A stretch of DNA of 64,000 nucleotides from Apus apus (taxonomy: Eukaryota; Chordata; Aves; Apodiformes; Apodidae), in the NCBI RefSeq assembly GCF_020740795.1, contig NC_067283.1, forward strand, positions 44,195,659 through 44,259,658, read 5' to 3'. The position numbers and the translations under genes are program-made. Shown one piece after another: positions 50,200 to 61,114 of the stretch. The notes beneath the pieces were generated by a model that was not told the origin of the DNA, searched no databases, and saw only the letters and a program-made list of their open reading frames with translations. Positions within the stretch are counted from its first letter, which is position 1, and every line of letters starts with the position of its first letter.

Positions 50200-50619
50200 C
50201 GATCTCTCACCTCATGTTAGGGCCCTGAGGGCACCTCCACCCTTTCCAGGGGTTTGGCTGCCTGGGGCCAGTCTAGTTTCCTGTGCTGCAGCTGGTGGTC
50301 TTGGGGAGAGATCTGAGAGGACTCAGTGAGATCCCTCCCCATCTCCTGCTCATCCAGGATCTAGTTTGAAGCTCAGACTCTGGCTCCTTGGGTCCCAATC
50401 AATATACATTGCAGCTTCATCACAGCCATACCTATGCTTGGCTATGGACTCCGCTGATACTTGCACTGACCCTCACCTCCAAACTTGCTTCCCAGCCTGA
50501 CACTGGACCTGCCTCCTCACCTTATGGACTTGCCTGATGATCTGGGCTCCAGCCTGTGCCTGGCTGCCCCCTTCCAGGCTGCCCTGCTCCTTCCATGAGG
50601 GCAGCAGGCTGGTCCCTGG
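50200..50619. repeat. GC-richer block of unidentified origin before a CR1 copy
   Basis: The base composition changes sharply to C/T-rich sequence with recurring CCTGCC, CAGCCTG and GACTTGCC words, ending where CR1 homology starts. It looks like an interspersed repeat, perhaps an LTR or a chimeric CR1 5' flank, but I cannot name it. Confidence 0.3.
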
Positions 50620-51036
50620 CCAGTGTGTTCAGTTCTGGGCCTCTCACTACAGGAAAGACACTGAGTTGCTTGAGCAAGTCCAGAGAAGGGCAACCAAGCT
50701 GGTGAAGGAGATAGAGAACAAGTGCTATGAGAAGAGGCTGAGGGAATTTGGGTTGTTTAGTTTGGAGAAGAGGAGGCTGAGGAGAGACCTAATCACTCTC
50801 TACAACTACCTGAAAGGAGGTTGTAGGAAAGTGGGTGTTGGCCTCTTCTCTCAAGTAAATAATGATAAGACTGGAGGAAATGGCCTGAAGTTGCACCTGG
50901 GGAGGTTTAGACTAGATACGGGAACTTCTTTAATGAAAGAGTAGTCAGGCACTGGAACAGGCTGCCCAGGGAGGTGGAGGAGTCACCATCCCTGAAGGTA
51001 TTTAAAAACCATATAGATGTAGCACTTCAGGACATT
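50620..51036 (+). mobile_element. CR1 LINE fragment lacking its 3' terminus
   Basis: Encodes the terminal reverse-transcriptase region ([40 protein letters not shown]) and continues to GGAACAGGCTGCCCAGGGAG and GATGTAGCACTTCAGGACAT. Similarity then stops before the usual GATGATCTT and ATTCTATGA tail. The missing 3' end implies a later deletion or rearrangement, because LINE copies are normally lost from the 5' side. Confidence 0.9.
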
Positions 51037-53046
51037 CTCTTTGCAGAGATTCTCTTACAAGAATTCATAAGGTTGAAGGTTGCTGTGCTGAACACAAAGG
51101 TTAGGGGTACATATGAGCAAGGCTGCTCACTGAGCCCTAAAGATGGTAAAGGGACTAAGATATATCTTGCCCAGGATCTATAAAAGAAGTTTGTCAGGGG
51201 GTTCTTTTGACTTCAGAGAGGATAAGATAATAAAATGGCCAGGGCTGAAACATGGCTTATTGCACAGTTGTGGCCACAAGCTAGGACAATGAAGATCATC
51301 ACTCCAGCTACCAATAGATTGTCTATTAACAGATGTTCAGAGTTGACAGAAGTTAATAACAGTGTACTCTGCAATTGGAATCTGTTCATGTAACTTGCCT
51401 CATGAGAAAGAAAACTGGTGACAGGTTTTCTCTTCCTACCTTCCTTCCTTGAGGATTCCATGTCAAAGGAAGCTAGTGCTATACAGCCTTGACGAATGAT
51501 CATTTCTGTGCACAAAATACACAATTCAAGTTTCACCACACTTTCCTGTTAACGACTTTCAGCGCTGCTGGGGAAGGATCATTTCTATGTTACCTTCCAC
51601 CTCTGCTAGAATTGAATCATGCCCAGGCTGAGAATGAGAAAGTACACAGAGAAAATAATTTAGACAAATTGTTTGCCTCAGTAAAGCATCAACTTATATT
51701 AACAAAACTTTTAAATATTAATTTAATGTTGCAACTGCTCTGTAATTTGCTTCACTATAATTTTTGTTTTAATAAAAAATCCATTTGCTAATCTCTTCAA
51801 CAGGCTGCAGTTCTGTTCCAAACTCTTTATAACTATGATGCATTTTTCTCTTTCACTCAAAAATTTGCAGCACTTTTCCCGTCTGCTTGTATTTCCACCT
51901 TACTGGACCTAACCTCAGAACCTCACTTTCTTTCTCCCTGGCTGATTATTTGATGGTTTCATCCCTGTTCTTTTTCTAAAATGTAAGATGACTTTTTCCT
52001 TTTAAGTCATCATATGTTTATTAATTTGTATTTTTACTAATTCTATTCCTATTTCCTTTTGTGTCTGGGTCTATTCCTCCCATTGTGTTTGGGTCAACAA
52101 CTCTTTCCTTGTCTGCCAGGATAACTGCTTATTAAAGTCAGGTTTCTAATTCCTTAGAGCTGATGAAGGATTTATGCCCTGAAGCATACAGTTTGGTATC
52201 CCAGCCAGTGCCCTTTCTAATGAATGTTCCCATTATACGCTTACTTTTCCAATCTTCTTTTGAATCTGAGTAATATTTGACCTCTGCAATGACCTGCAGG
52301 AAAAAAAAAAAAAAAAAATCCTCATTTTGATCACTTCCTGTTTTATTCAAAAGAAAACCTAAACAAAAGAAAAAAAAGGACTTCTTTCCTGCATTTCAGA
52401 TGTGCTATGGCTTGGTCCTTCCCCTGTGTAGAGCAAAGGCAAATAAGAGCTCAGCCCTTCTTTGCTGTACCTTATTCTTCCCTATTGTCTTTTATTTCGC
52501 TCTGTGTCTGTCTCCTGCCTGCTCTAAACAGTTTGCATCTTTTCAATCCTTCTTTATATAAAAGCTTTTGTATGACTGTTCATGACCATCATCTATCTCT
52601 TGTCTTTGCATTTCTGCAGCTGTTTTTTGTGAGATGGTGGTATGCCTGGCTATGGAAACTCCCAGTTAGACACATCCTTAGTTTTGAAAATAGAAGATAA
52701 TAATACTGCCTCATCTCATTCTCTAGCTGTACTTTTTTGATCATCCATTCACAGTGTGAGCAATATCTTCAGCTTGATGTCTTCAAAGTGGCTGTATATC
52801 CTCTGCACTAGAGATCCAGGCTGTCCAAAACTGACAGCTAATTCAATCCTAAAATCATTTTTAGAGTGTGAACAAAGCAGAAAGAATAGATTGACATGCA
52901 GCTACTAGGATGAGTGTCCTTTGATATATAAAGAGATAAAGTCTAAGCCAGATACAATTTTACAGAATCTATTTTCTGAGTGTTTTTTTTCACTTTCAAA
53001 TGAAATTCTTTAAGTCAAGCGTTAGCCAATTTACTACATGAAATTC
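51037..53046. other. Intergenic sequence with an A18 run
   Basis: No gene recognised. An 18-bp A homopolymer lies at 52301-52318. Only short frames are present. Confidence 0.65.
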
Positions 53047-54030
53047 ACAGAATCATAGAATCATCAAGGTTGGAAAAGACCTTCAAGATCAAGTCCAACC
53101 ATCCGCCCTACAATCCTTAACCACTAAACCATCTCCTGAAGCACCATGTCTACCAGTTTTTTGAACACCTCTAGGGACGGTGCCTCCAGCACCTCCCTGG
53201 GCAGCCTGTTCCAATGCCTCACCACTCTTTCTGTGAAGAAATTTCTCCTAATATCCAATCTGAATCTCCCCTGGTGCAACTTGACCTCATTTCCTCGTCC
53301 TATCACTAGTCACCAGGGAGAAGAAGCCAACACCCACCTCACTTACAGCCTGCTTTCAGGTAGTTGTAGAAAGCAAGGAGTTCTCTCCTCAGCCTCCTCT
53401 TCTCCAGGCTGAACAGCCCCAGTTCCCTCAGCCTCTCTTCACAAGACTTGTTCTCCAGACCCCTAATCACCCTAGTTGCCCTTCTCTGCACCCTCTCCAG
53501 CACTTCAATGTCCTTCCTATACTGCAGTGCCCAAAACTGCACACAGTGCTTGAGGTGCAGCCTCACCAAGGCCGAGCAGAGGGGCAGGATCACCTCCCTG
53601 GTCCTGCTGGTCACTCTATTCCTGATGCAGGACAGGATGGTGACCTTCTTGGCCACATGGGCACACTGCTGGCTCATGTTCAGCTGGCTGTCAATCAACA
53701 CCTCCAGGTCCCTCTCTGCTGGGCAGCTCTCCAGCCACTGGTCCCCAAGCCTGTAGCTCTGCCGGGGGTTGTTGTGGTCCAAGTGCAGGACCCAACATTT
53801 GGCCTCATTGAAACTCATATGATTGGCCTTGGTCCATTGATCAAACCTGTCCAGATCCCTCTGCAGAGCCTCCCTGCCCTCAAGCAGATTGACACTCCCA
53901 CCCAGCTTAGTGTCATCTGCAGACTCACTGAGGGTGCACTCTATCCCCTCATCCAAGTCACCAATAAAGATGTTAAACAGGAGCAGCCCCAGCACTGAGC
54001 CCTGGGGGACACCACTTGTGATCAGCCACC
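53047..54030 (-). mobile_element. CR1 LINE, longest copy, with partial reverse-transcriptase ORF
   Basis: The 3' terminus (plus strand CAGAATCATAGAATCATCAAG) lies at the left. The element runs about 980 bp to the region coding VPQGSVLG. One frame of 218 codons (53339-53995) is open and contains the downstream reverse-transcriptase region: [58 protein letters not shown]. The catalytic Asp pair is kept, but the Phe usually before ADD is Ser. The copy is 5'-truncated and cannot be autonomous. Its frame is open, so it is probably younger than the other copies. Confidence 0.95.
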
Positions 54031-56835
54031 ACCTTCTTATTGTAAATTGTCATGCTGATTCTTCGTTTAGCTGTATGTAGGCTTCCAACACATTCTTCTT
54101 TGTATCTGATCAACAGAGAAATGAACTGGCCTGGGATACAGACCTTTAAAAAAATGGAGTTTCTTATAAAGTCAGGTATGTTTTTTGCAAAAGATGCTCA
54201 ACAGCTGAGCTATCAATTGCACCTGGACTTTCAGGTGCTCAGCACATGGTCCTTGCTCTCCACCACCTTTCAAATTACATATATGCTTTCAATTAGATCC
54301 TTTTTACCCCATCATTGGCAATATTCACATTCTCCACTCTAGGATAAGTCTCATTTCATGCACTCACAGTACCTCCTCTCCTTGCTTCTTACTTCATCAG
54401 CCTCAAAACAGAGAACTTCACAGGGACAGGAAGAAAACATGTAGAATTACCTAGCAGTACACTCCTTAAACCATAGGTGAGACCTCTTTAAGTGAGAAGA
54501 AGGGCCCTGAGGTGAGTCCTTATAAATCAGTATTGCAGTCCTCTTCCTTTCTACTGTGCTATGTAGCAGTCTCATCAAGGGACATGTTCCTAGGGAAACA
54601 CTTGGAAGGGCTTTGGAAAAGAATTAAAGACAAAGAGGAGATGGGAAAAAGGTTAGTTATTTTTGGTTCTCAGTTGTTTAATTGTCTTGTGAATGGTAGC
54701 TACATTTAGGAAGAAATAAGTTTTACCTAGGTATAAAGCCATAAGGAAATACAGCAGAGTATATTGCACAAGTTTGAGGAGTAAAGCTGAATTGCTAGAA
54801 GGTGGTGCTTCCACTCTAGAGAAGTGTTTGCTTAATTTCAAGAAGAAAGTTGTATGCCAAGTCTGACAGAATGTGTGTTGAATTTCCCTGTTATCTTTCC
54901 CTAGTCTTATGTGAGTAGTATTTAGAAAAGCTAGTATCAGGTCTTTAGTGGTAAATTGCTGGAATTAGACTCAGTTTGAGAAACGTCTTCCTCTTGTTTA
55001 GCTGTGAAGAAGAGGAAGGTATCTCAAGTAGCACTTTGGGCTCTTATTATAACTCTTCTGATAAGATTTAAGAAATAAAATAAAATCAGATTTCTAAAGC
55101 CTCTTATGGGGGTCCAAGCAATAATGAGGCTCTTATCCCTAAGCACATCTACAGATCTAGTCCCTGATATCCTGTATGCAATTTCTGCTTGTACTTCAAT
55201 AAGAGAAGGTTTTCTTGATAATCTGACCTTGTATGTCTCCAATTATGTCTTTAATAAGTGAGCCTATTGAATACCAAGACTGTACTATAAGTGTTCTCCA
55301 CCTGAGGCAAACCTGTGAAAGTGCCTTTGCCCAGGACTCTTCTGAGTGAGAGGTAGAAAACATTCAAGATGAGTCCTCTTTAGAGCTGGAAGATTTGTGT
55401 GCCTGAGAAAAGGAAGGCTAATGAAAAAAGGCCCCTTTCATTGCAAGACTACTTCTTCTCAAGCATTTTCTGCTGGCAAGGATCTTAGTGGGTTTTTTTG
55501 ACAGACTAACTGATTTCCTTTGTTTGAAGGCAAATCTGAGGACAGTTACTATGCAACAAGGCTGTAGGAAGATTAATTGTTAGGCAGACAAGACTGTGGG
55601 AATCTAATGCTTTGGACCTTGGATGAGAGAGAGTTAGAGGTGAGAAGAAGCTCAGATGGCTGCCAGGTTCCCAAACAGCAGACTTCAGCCTGGCCTTTCT
55701 AACCCTACTGCTCTGTCAAGCACCCTAAAATTAACCCACAGTCCATCAGTACATTTCATGCTCCTTTGAGACATATGTGAATCATCAGTTGATCTTTTCC
55801 ATTCAGACAAAGTTAATAATTATGCGTTTAGCAGGCAAATAAAACACTGCAGATTTCTGTTATTTAACTCTACCATGGCTTCCTGTTGCTATGTGTGGGA
55901 AGAATTCATTCAGGAAGAATCTGGTAGGAAAAAAGCCTTTCTCTCTTTCTTAATCCTGTATAATGGATACAGAATCATCTGGGCTACAATGGCAGAATAA
56001 TTAACAATGAAACACCAGTGGTGAGGGAGCTATCAAATGGGATGTCTCTGGATCAGTATTGGGTCTGGTATTAATTAATGAAAACACTAATTAAGGTTTC
56101 TGTTAAACTGGAAGATAAAATGAAGCACACATTGATCAAATTTGTAGGGGCCAGGCTGTAGTTATAGAATGATTGACCAAGAGATTTTAGAGTAAGAGGC
56201 AAATTTAAAATAGGGTGAGATTTTAATTTAGATAAATGTTAAACAATGCACTAGGGGGTGATGCTTTATAAAACATAAGACTGCTGATTAGAGATTGGTA
56301 ATGCAGAAAGAACTTGGGGGAGTGGGTAACAAATGGGGCACAAATCTCAATCTCATGGAGCTTTAAAAAACCAAATAGCTTTTGTGGCTTTACAGAGAGT
56401 AAAAGGGAGGTCATTTGTAGGGCAGCAGCCATAGGGATATCTATTTTGTGTTTCTAGTGCAGCAACGCAAGTGTAAAGCTTCAACCTGTTATCCACGTGA
56501 AATACACTCTTTAATTGTGACCTCAGAGCTGGATGGTAAAGAAATAAAGCTTCGGAAAGTGATGCAGAGCTGATAGATATGTGCACACAGCCTCTAAGAG
56601 GCATGTGGGCACAGTGTGCTCCACTGCTAGTCCACCTCTCAGCCAAGGGGCACCTAATCAGGCACCCTACATATGATCCATTGATGCTAACAGATGCATT
56701 CCTGTACATGACAAAATGCAAAGGGAGGGAGCTGCTTTGGTCATGGAAAATGTAGCACCACATAAGTGTAAAAGCCTCAGAATCAATGATACCATTGCAT
56801 ATGCTTAGGACTTTTATAGGAATGGTTTGTAATTT
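54031..56835. other. Intergenic sequence
   Basis: AT-rich, no gene or repeat family recognised. Confidence 0.65.
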
Positions 56836-57341
56836 CATAGGATTGCAGAACAGCTTGGCTTGGAAGGGACTCCTGGAAATCCCCTAGTGCAGTACCCTTG
56901 CTCACAGCAGAGTCAGAAAGAGCAGACTGCTCAGGACAGATTGTAAGGTTTTGAGTGTCTCCAAGGTTGAAGACTCCACAACCTTTCTGAGCAGCAGGTT
57001 CAGTGCTTCATCACTATTACAGTGGATTCATAAATATATAATTATATTTAGATGGAACTTTCTGTATTTCAGTTTGTGCCTATTGCCTCCTGTCCTTTTA
57101 CAGGGCACTGCTAAGAAGTCTGGCTCCTCTTCTTAATCACTCCCCCCAGCTCAGGTATTTATGCACATGAAGATCCCCCTGAGCCTCTTCTTCTCCAGGC
57201 TGAACAGTCCCAGCTCTCTGAGTCTCTCCTCCCATGATAGATGCTCCAGCCCTGTAATAATTTTTGTGGCTCTTTGCTGGACTTGCTCCAGTATGCCCAT
57301 GTCTTTCTTGTACCAGGGAGCCCATCACTGGACAAGGAACT
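56836..57341 (-). mobile_element. CR1 LINE, diverged copy
   Basis: Plus-strand CATAGGATTGCAGAACAGC and TTGGCTTGGAAGGGACTCC mark the 3' end. CCTCTTCTTCTCCAGGCTGA, CTCTGAGTCTCTCCTCCC and TTTCTTGTACCAGGGAGCCC are the terminal coding part. It has many substitutions and an AT-rich insertion-like stretch near 57030-57050, so it is an older copy. Confidence 0.9.
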
Positions 57342-60300
57342 AAAATCATATATTTTCATTCAAATCTTAGAAAATTTAAGTCAGTGATGCATATTGAAGA
57401 TAGTTTGTGTCACTCAAAATAAAAAAGGAACTGGAACTAGAATTGAACCAATATATCCTGCTTCCAAGAACAGGAAATTAAATTAGCTGAAAATCTTATA
57501 TTAATGGCTATGCTAGAATTCTTGTTACTTACCAAAGCAATAAGGTATGGAGAGACAGGGGAAGAAGCAAATTATTTTTGTGACAGTACACAAACCCAAA
57601 ACACAATACTTTCTTTATGCGTATAGGATATGCAGAAAGGATCCAAAAGCCATGGCTTCATCGGGATAGAGAAGTCTTGGCCCAAAGAACTTTGAAAGGT
57701 TCTGGAAGATGAAGGTGTCTGGCTGAGACACCAGGATGACAGAAGAAGATGACAAACCAGCTCATTATGAGCAAGTTACATCTTTCTTCCTGTCTGGCTA
57801 CTAGCAGCTTGCAGGAAACAGGAGGACAAATTCTGTATTTATCGATCAGTTCCTTATTATATGTGTTTTTAGGGTGGGGATATTGTGTCTATATGTCTAA
57901 ATGCATCTAAATAGTTATACGCGCATATACCTTTATAGATACATATGTCTGTGTATTTCTTTCCACTCAATGAAAAGGGAACTATTTACCTCTTTTACAA
58001 CAGGATCTGGATGCTTTTTGTGGATTTTGGCTGCTAGTGATATAATTTATCACTTTCATTAAAGATTTATACAGGGCAGGGATTGTCTAAGTGCTGTGCA
58101 AGAGCAGCTAAATTCACCTTGACTGATACCACATGCATTAGTTGAACAAATAGTTTAATGCTGTTCTTGGTGATATAGGATAGTTGCCATGCTAGGGCTG
58201 AGAAGTTTAGTCTCTGTTGTTTGCTATTTTCTCAACACAGAATGGATTGTTATTTCAGTATAAGTTGGGTTCATTCCTAGGTAAAGCAAAGAAGTGTTTA
58301 AATTTCTTTATTTCCTTTTAAATATTTCATGACATAAGAAGCCAGAGGATTTCTTTAATAAAAACACAGGGCACAACAAGAAGAAACTGTTCTTTCAGGT
58401 GTCAGAGTGTCTGTAAATTTTTGTCACATTATTTTAAACCAGAGGAAAAAAAAAATCACTAAAACTCCTGAACAAACACATTCTGACAGCTGATATGGTA
58501 TGTTGAAAGCTTGTCTTTGATTTTCTTGGCTTGTTACTGCCTTTCATTAAGGGGGGTGGAGAAGGGTAGAACATAAGTGATATGTACCACTGACTTACTC
58601 TTGTTGGTGCAGGTTTTTCTAGTTAAGAAAGCCACTTTAATCACTATTTCATCTCTGTTTCAATAAGGAATTTAAGGTACTATGAAAAAAACCTGTAGAT
58701 TTCTGATACTGGCCAAGTTAGGTAGCAACCACATGATGTCCTACACTCTCAAGGCTCCAACCATCTGTATGACTGCAGATGTCTCCTTTGTGCTCAGTAA
58801 GTACCTGTATGCAGCATACAAGAGGTGGGTGTACATGTGGCTGCTGAAGCACTGATGTTGGGCCAGCCTGAAACAAGCCCATTGGCAAGTGGTCTGTTCC
58901 TCTGGATGAGCTTGGTCATGCACTACAGACCTTTGCAAAGAAGTGTTTTCAGCCTGGTATGATTTGTCAGTGAATGGCAAAAACCATAACACTGTGATTT
59001 TAGGTTAGGTTAGTTAGGTGTTATGCAAAAAAAAAAAAAAAAAGTCCAAGTATTTGTCCATTTTAAAGGAAGCATTACAGCAAAGTGGAGATCAGTGCTT
59101 TCACCTGCTTGAATCTTCTATGTCTGTGGCTTGTGTCTTCAGTTTTACTATCCTTGTCTTTCTGCTTATGGTGATCTTGGCTTTGCCAAGTGTTTGCAAT
59201 TAAAATTCTTGTGCTTTGTGTTACTGATCTTCATAACATTCCCCTGGCTTCACGGCAACAAGTGTACTTGGCAATTTCCAGTGCTGACAACTCCAGTTTT
59301 CTTCCTCTGCAGTTCAGATGGTCAGAGCCACACAAATGCCAATACATTTGCTCAAGCCCAGAGGCAGCATTTCCGGCTCAGGAGGGCTTTGTACCAAAGC
59401 AAGGGCAGGGAGAGGTATTGTGCTGAGTGCCCAAAACTGGCTGGCATCTCTGGATGGGAAGTGAAGTGAAACTGGTAGATCACCTTGTAAGCAGGCCTGG
59501 TGCCATCCAAACAGATGGGCTGAAGTATAAGCAGCCAAACAGTCATTTAGGAACACAAAATGGACTTGTTGAAGGCAGATTTCCAAGCATGAAATGTCAG
59601 AATGGTTGCCTGTGTCAAGCCTCCAAACCTGAAGAGAAGGAAGGATATATGCAAGTAGTATGGGATGAGCTAAAACTGAAAACAAACATGAAAATCTGTC
59701 TTAGATCCTTTCCTGGATCCCATTGAAAGATATTTTTTTTTTTGGTAGCTGTGAGACCTAGAAGGGATGAGTGGAAGAGGAGTCTTGCAAAGAAGTATCG
59801 TTTCCCTACCACATGGATTACTTTCCACAAACTGTGATGAAAAGGTAAAGAAATTATTTCTTTTGCCTCCCACAGATGTTGATGTGCTGGAGGCTCACAA
59901 TATTGCTCTGTCTGGTTAGTCTTTGGCAGCTGTATTTAATAGCTTCAGGACATTCTGTAGTATTAGCCAAGCTCTAAATAATTTATTAAAGACAGAAAAT
60001 GTCTTAGTAAATCTTAAAAGACTGAGTTAATCTCCAATGGCTGTGGAATCATAGAGAGGACAGAATTGCCTCCCTGTAATAAGAACTCAGCTTTTCTCTG
60101 GGACTTTTCTGCTTAAACGATACAACAAAAGGAGGTGGGAACAAACCCAGACTTCTCTAACTGTGAAACTCCAGAATTTAGGATTATAATTGGTGGAAAT
60201 GTGCTTTGCTGCTTTTCCATCCCCTACCTAAGCCAGGTAAGCACTTATTACTTGTCTCCTATTCAAAGGTGCAAAGTAGAGAAGGGCTGAAAGAAAGACA

Positions 60301-60640
60301 AATGTAATGACTAGAAAGGAAATGAGTTTGTAGGTAAGATTCAAGGCAAAGGCTCCAATTGCAAGCTAGGCTTTATCTGAGTTTACATTGTTATGTCCTG
60401 TAACTGGTACCTTGCAGTTCCAGTTTAGGAAGTGGAGAATGAAAGAAAGCATTAACCTCACTGAAATCCACATAACAGGATTGTGTGTGAAAAAAAGTGA
60501 AATCGGACAGTGCAGTCGTTGAAATGCAGCTTGAAGAGTAGGAGGAAATATGCTAGAAACAGCAGTTTTCTAACCTCTTTACTGCAGCTGAACAAGCTTT
60601 AAGAAGCATTAGGATTTACTCTTTGTAGTGAGAGGGGTAG
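57342..60640. other. Intergenic sequence upstream of ATP2C1
   Basis: No gene recognised. There is a 17-bp A run at 59027-59043 preceded by a few TTAGGT-like units, and otherwise AT-rich DNA with short frames. Confidence 0.6.
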
Positions 60641-60706
60641 GAAAAATCCGGACCGAGTTACTGTTACTCGTTGTTGGTTTTTTTTGTTTGTTTGTTTGTT
60701 TTGCAG

Positions 60707-61006
60707 CAGAGAATTCTTACCAGAAGTAGGGCTGTTACAGCACGTTAACAGGGAAATTATTTGCATTTGGTAGAACTGCCTCTCAGTTCTTCCAGCTCAC
60801 ACTGCCCTTGTGGCACTTTAACACTGGTCATTTGTTGCAGGCTCTGCATTTGGTGTTTTGATTTTCGCCAGTTGCTCTGCAGGAAAGGATTGTGCAACAG
60901 TCGAGGATTACTGAGCTTTTGGAAGAAGCAGAGAACATGCATTCGGATCTCAAACTCCAGAGGGGGAAGATTCTTTAACTGTGCAGTATCAGAAATTGCT
61001 TAAATT
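60707..61006 (+). other. ATP2C1: Probable 5' UTR of the ATP2C1 alternative first coding exon
   Basis: Sequence before the start codon has an in-frame TAA two codons upstream (61001-61003), so the ATG is not internal to a longer frame. A GTTT-rich pyrimidine tract ending TTTTGCAGCAG (60705-60709) could be a tandem acceptor if a further 5' exon exists. Otherwise transcription may begin within this segment. No TATA box is clear. Confidence 0.35.
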
Positions 61007-61114
61007 ATGGATAACCTGCTGCATAAGTCTGCCTTGTCCTATTTCATAAAGCTTCCTATCCATGCAATTTGGAAACTTGTATCGGCAGTGAAAGACAAGA
61101 GGACTCAAGAAAAG
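61007..61114 (+). CDS. ATP2C1: ATP2C1 (SPCA1) alternative first coding exon, 36 codons; gene continues beyond window
   Basis: ATP2C1 is the Golgi P-type Ca2+/Mn2+ ATPase. The exon reads MDNLLHKSALSYF, IKLPIHAIWKLVSAV, KDKRTQEK and ends AAG|GTAAAA in phase 0. A known mammalian isoform starts with a 36-residue MDNLL...SYF...PIHAI sequence spliced in phase 0 onto VARFQKIP. Length, phase and the words MDNLL, SYF and PIHAI agree, and roughly half the residues match as I recall them. The start context is strong (A at -3, G at +4). The orientation and place, divergent from PIK3R4, fit the conserved gene order. None of the ATPase domain is in the window. The segment is a basic, amphipathic N-terminal cytosolic tail. 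Confidence 0.85.

Noticed and set aside
58999-59043. TTAGGT-like units and A17 run as an interstitial telomeric repeat or retroposon tail
   Set aside because: Units are TTAGGT or TTAGT rather than TTAGGG and there are only three or four. No retroposed gene or target duplication was found next to the A run.
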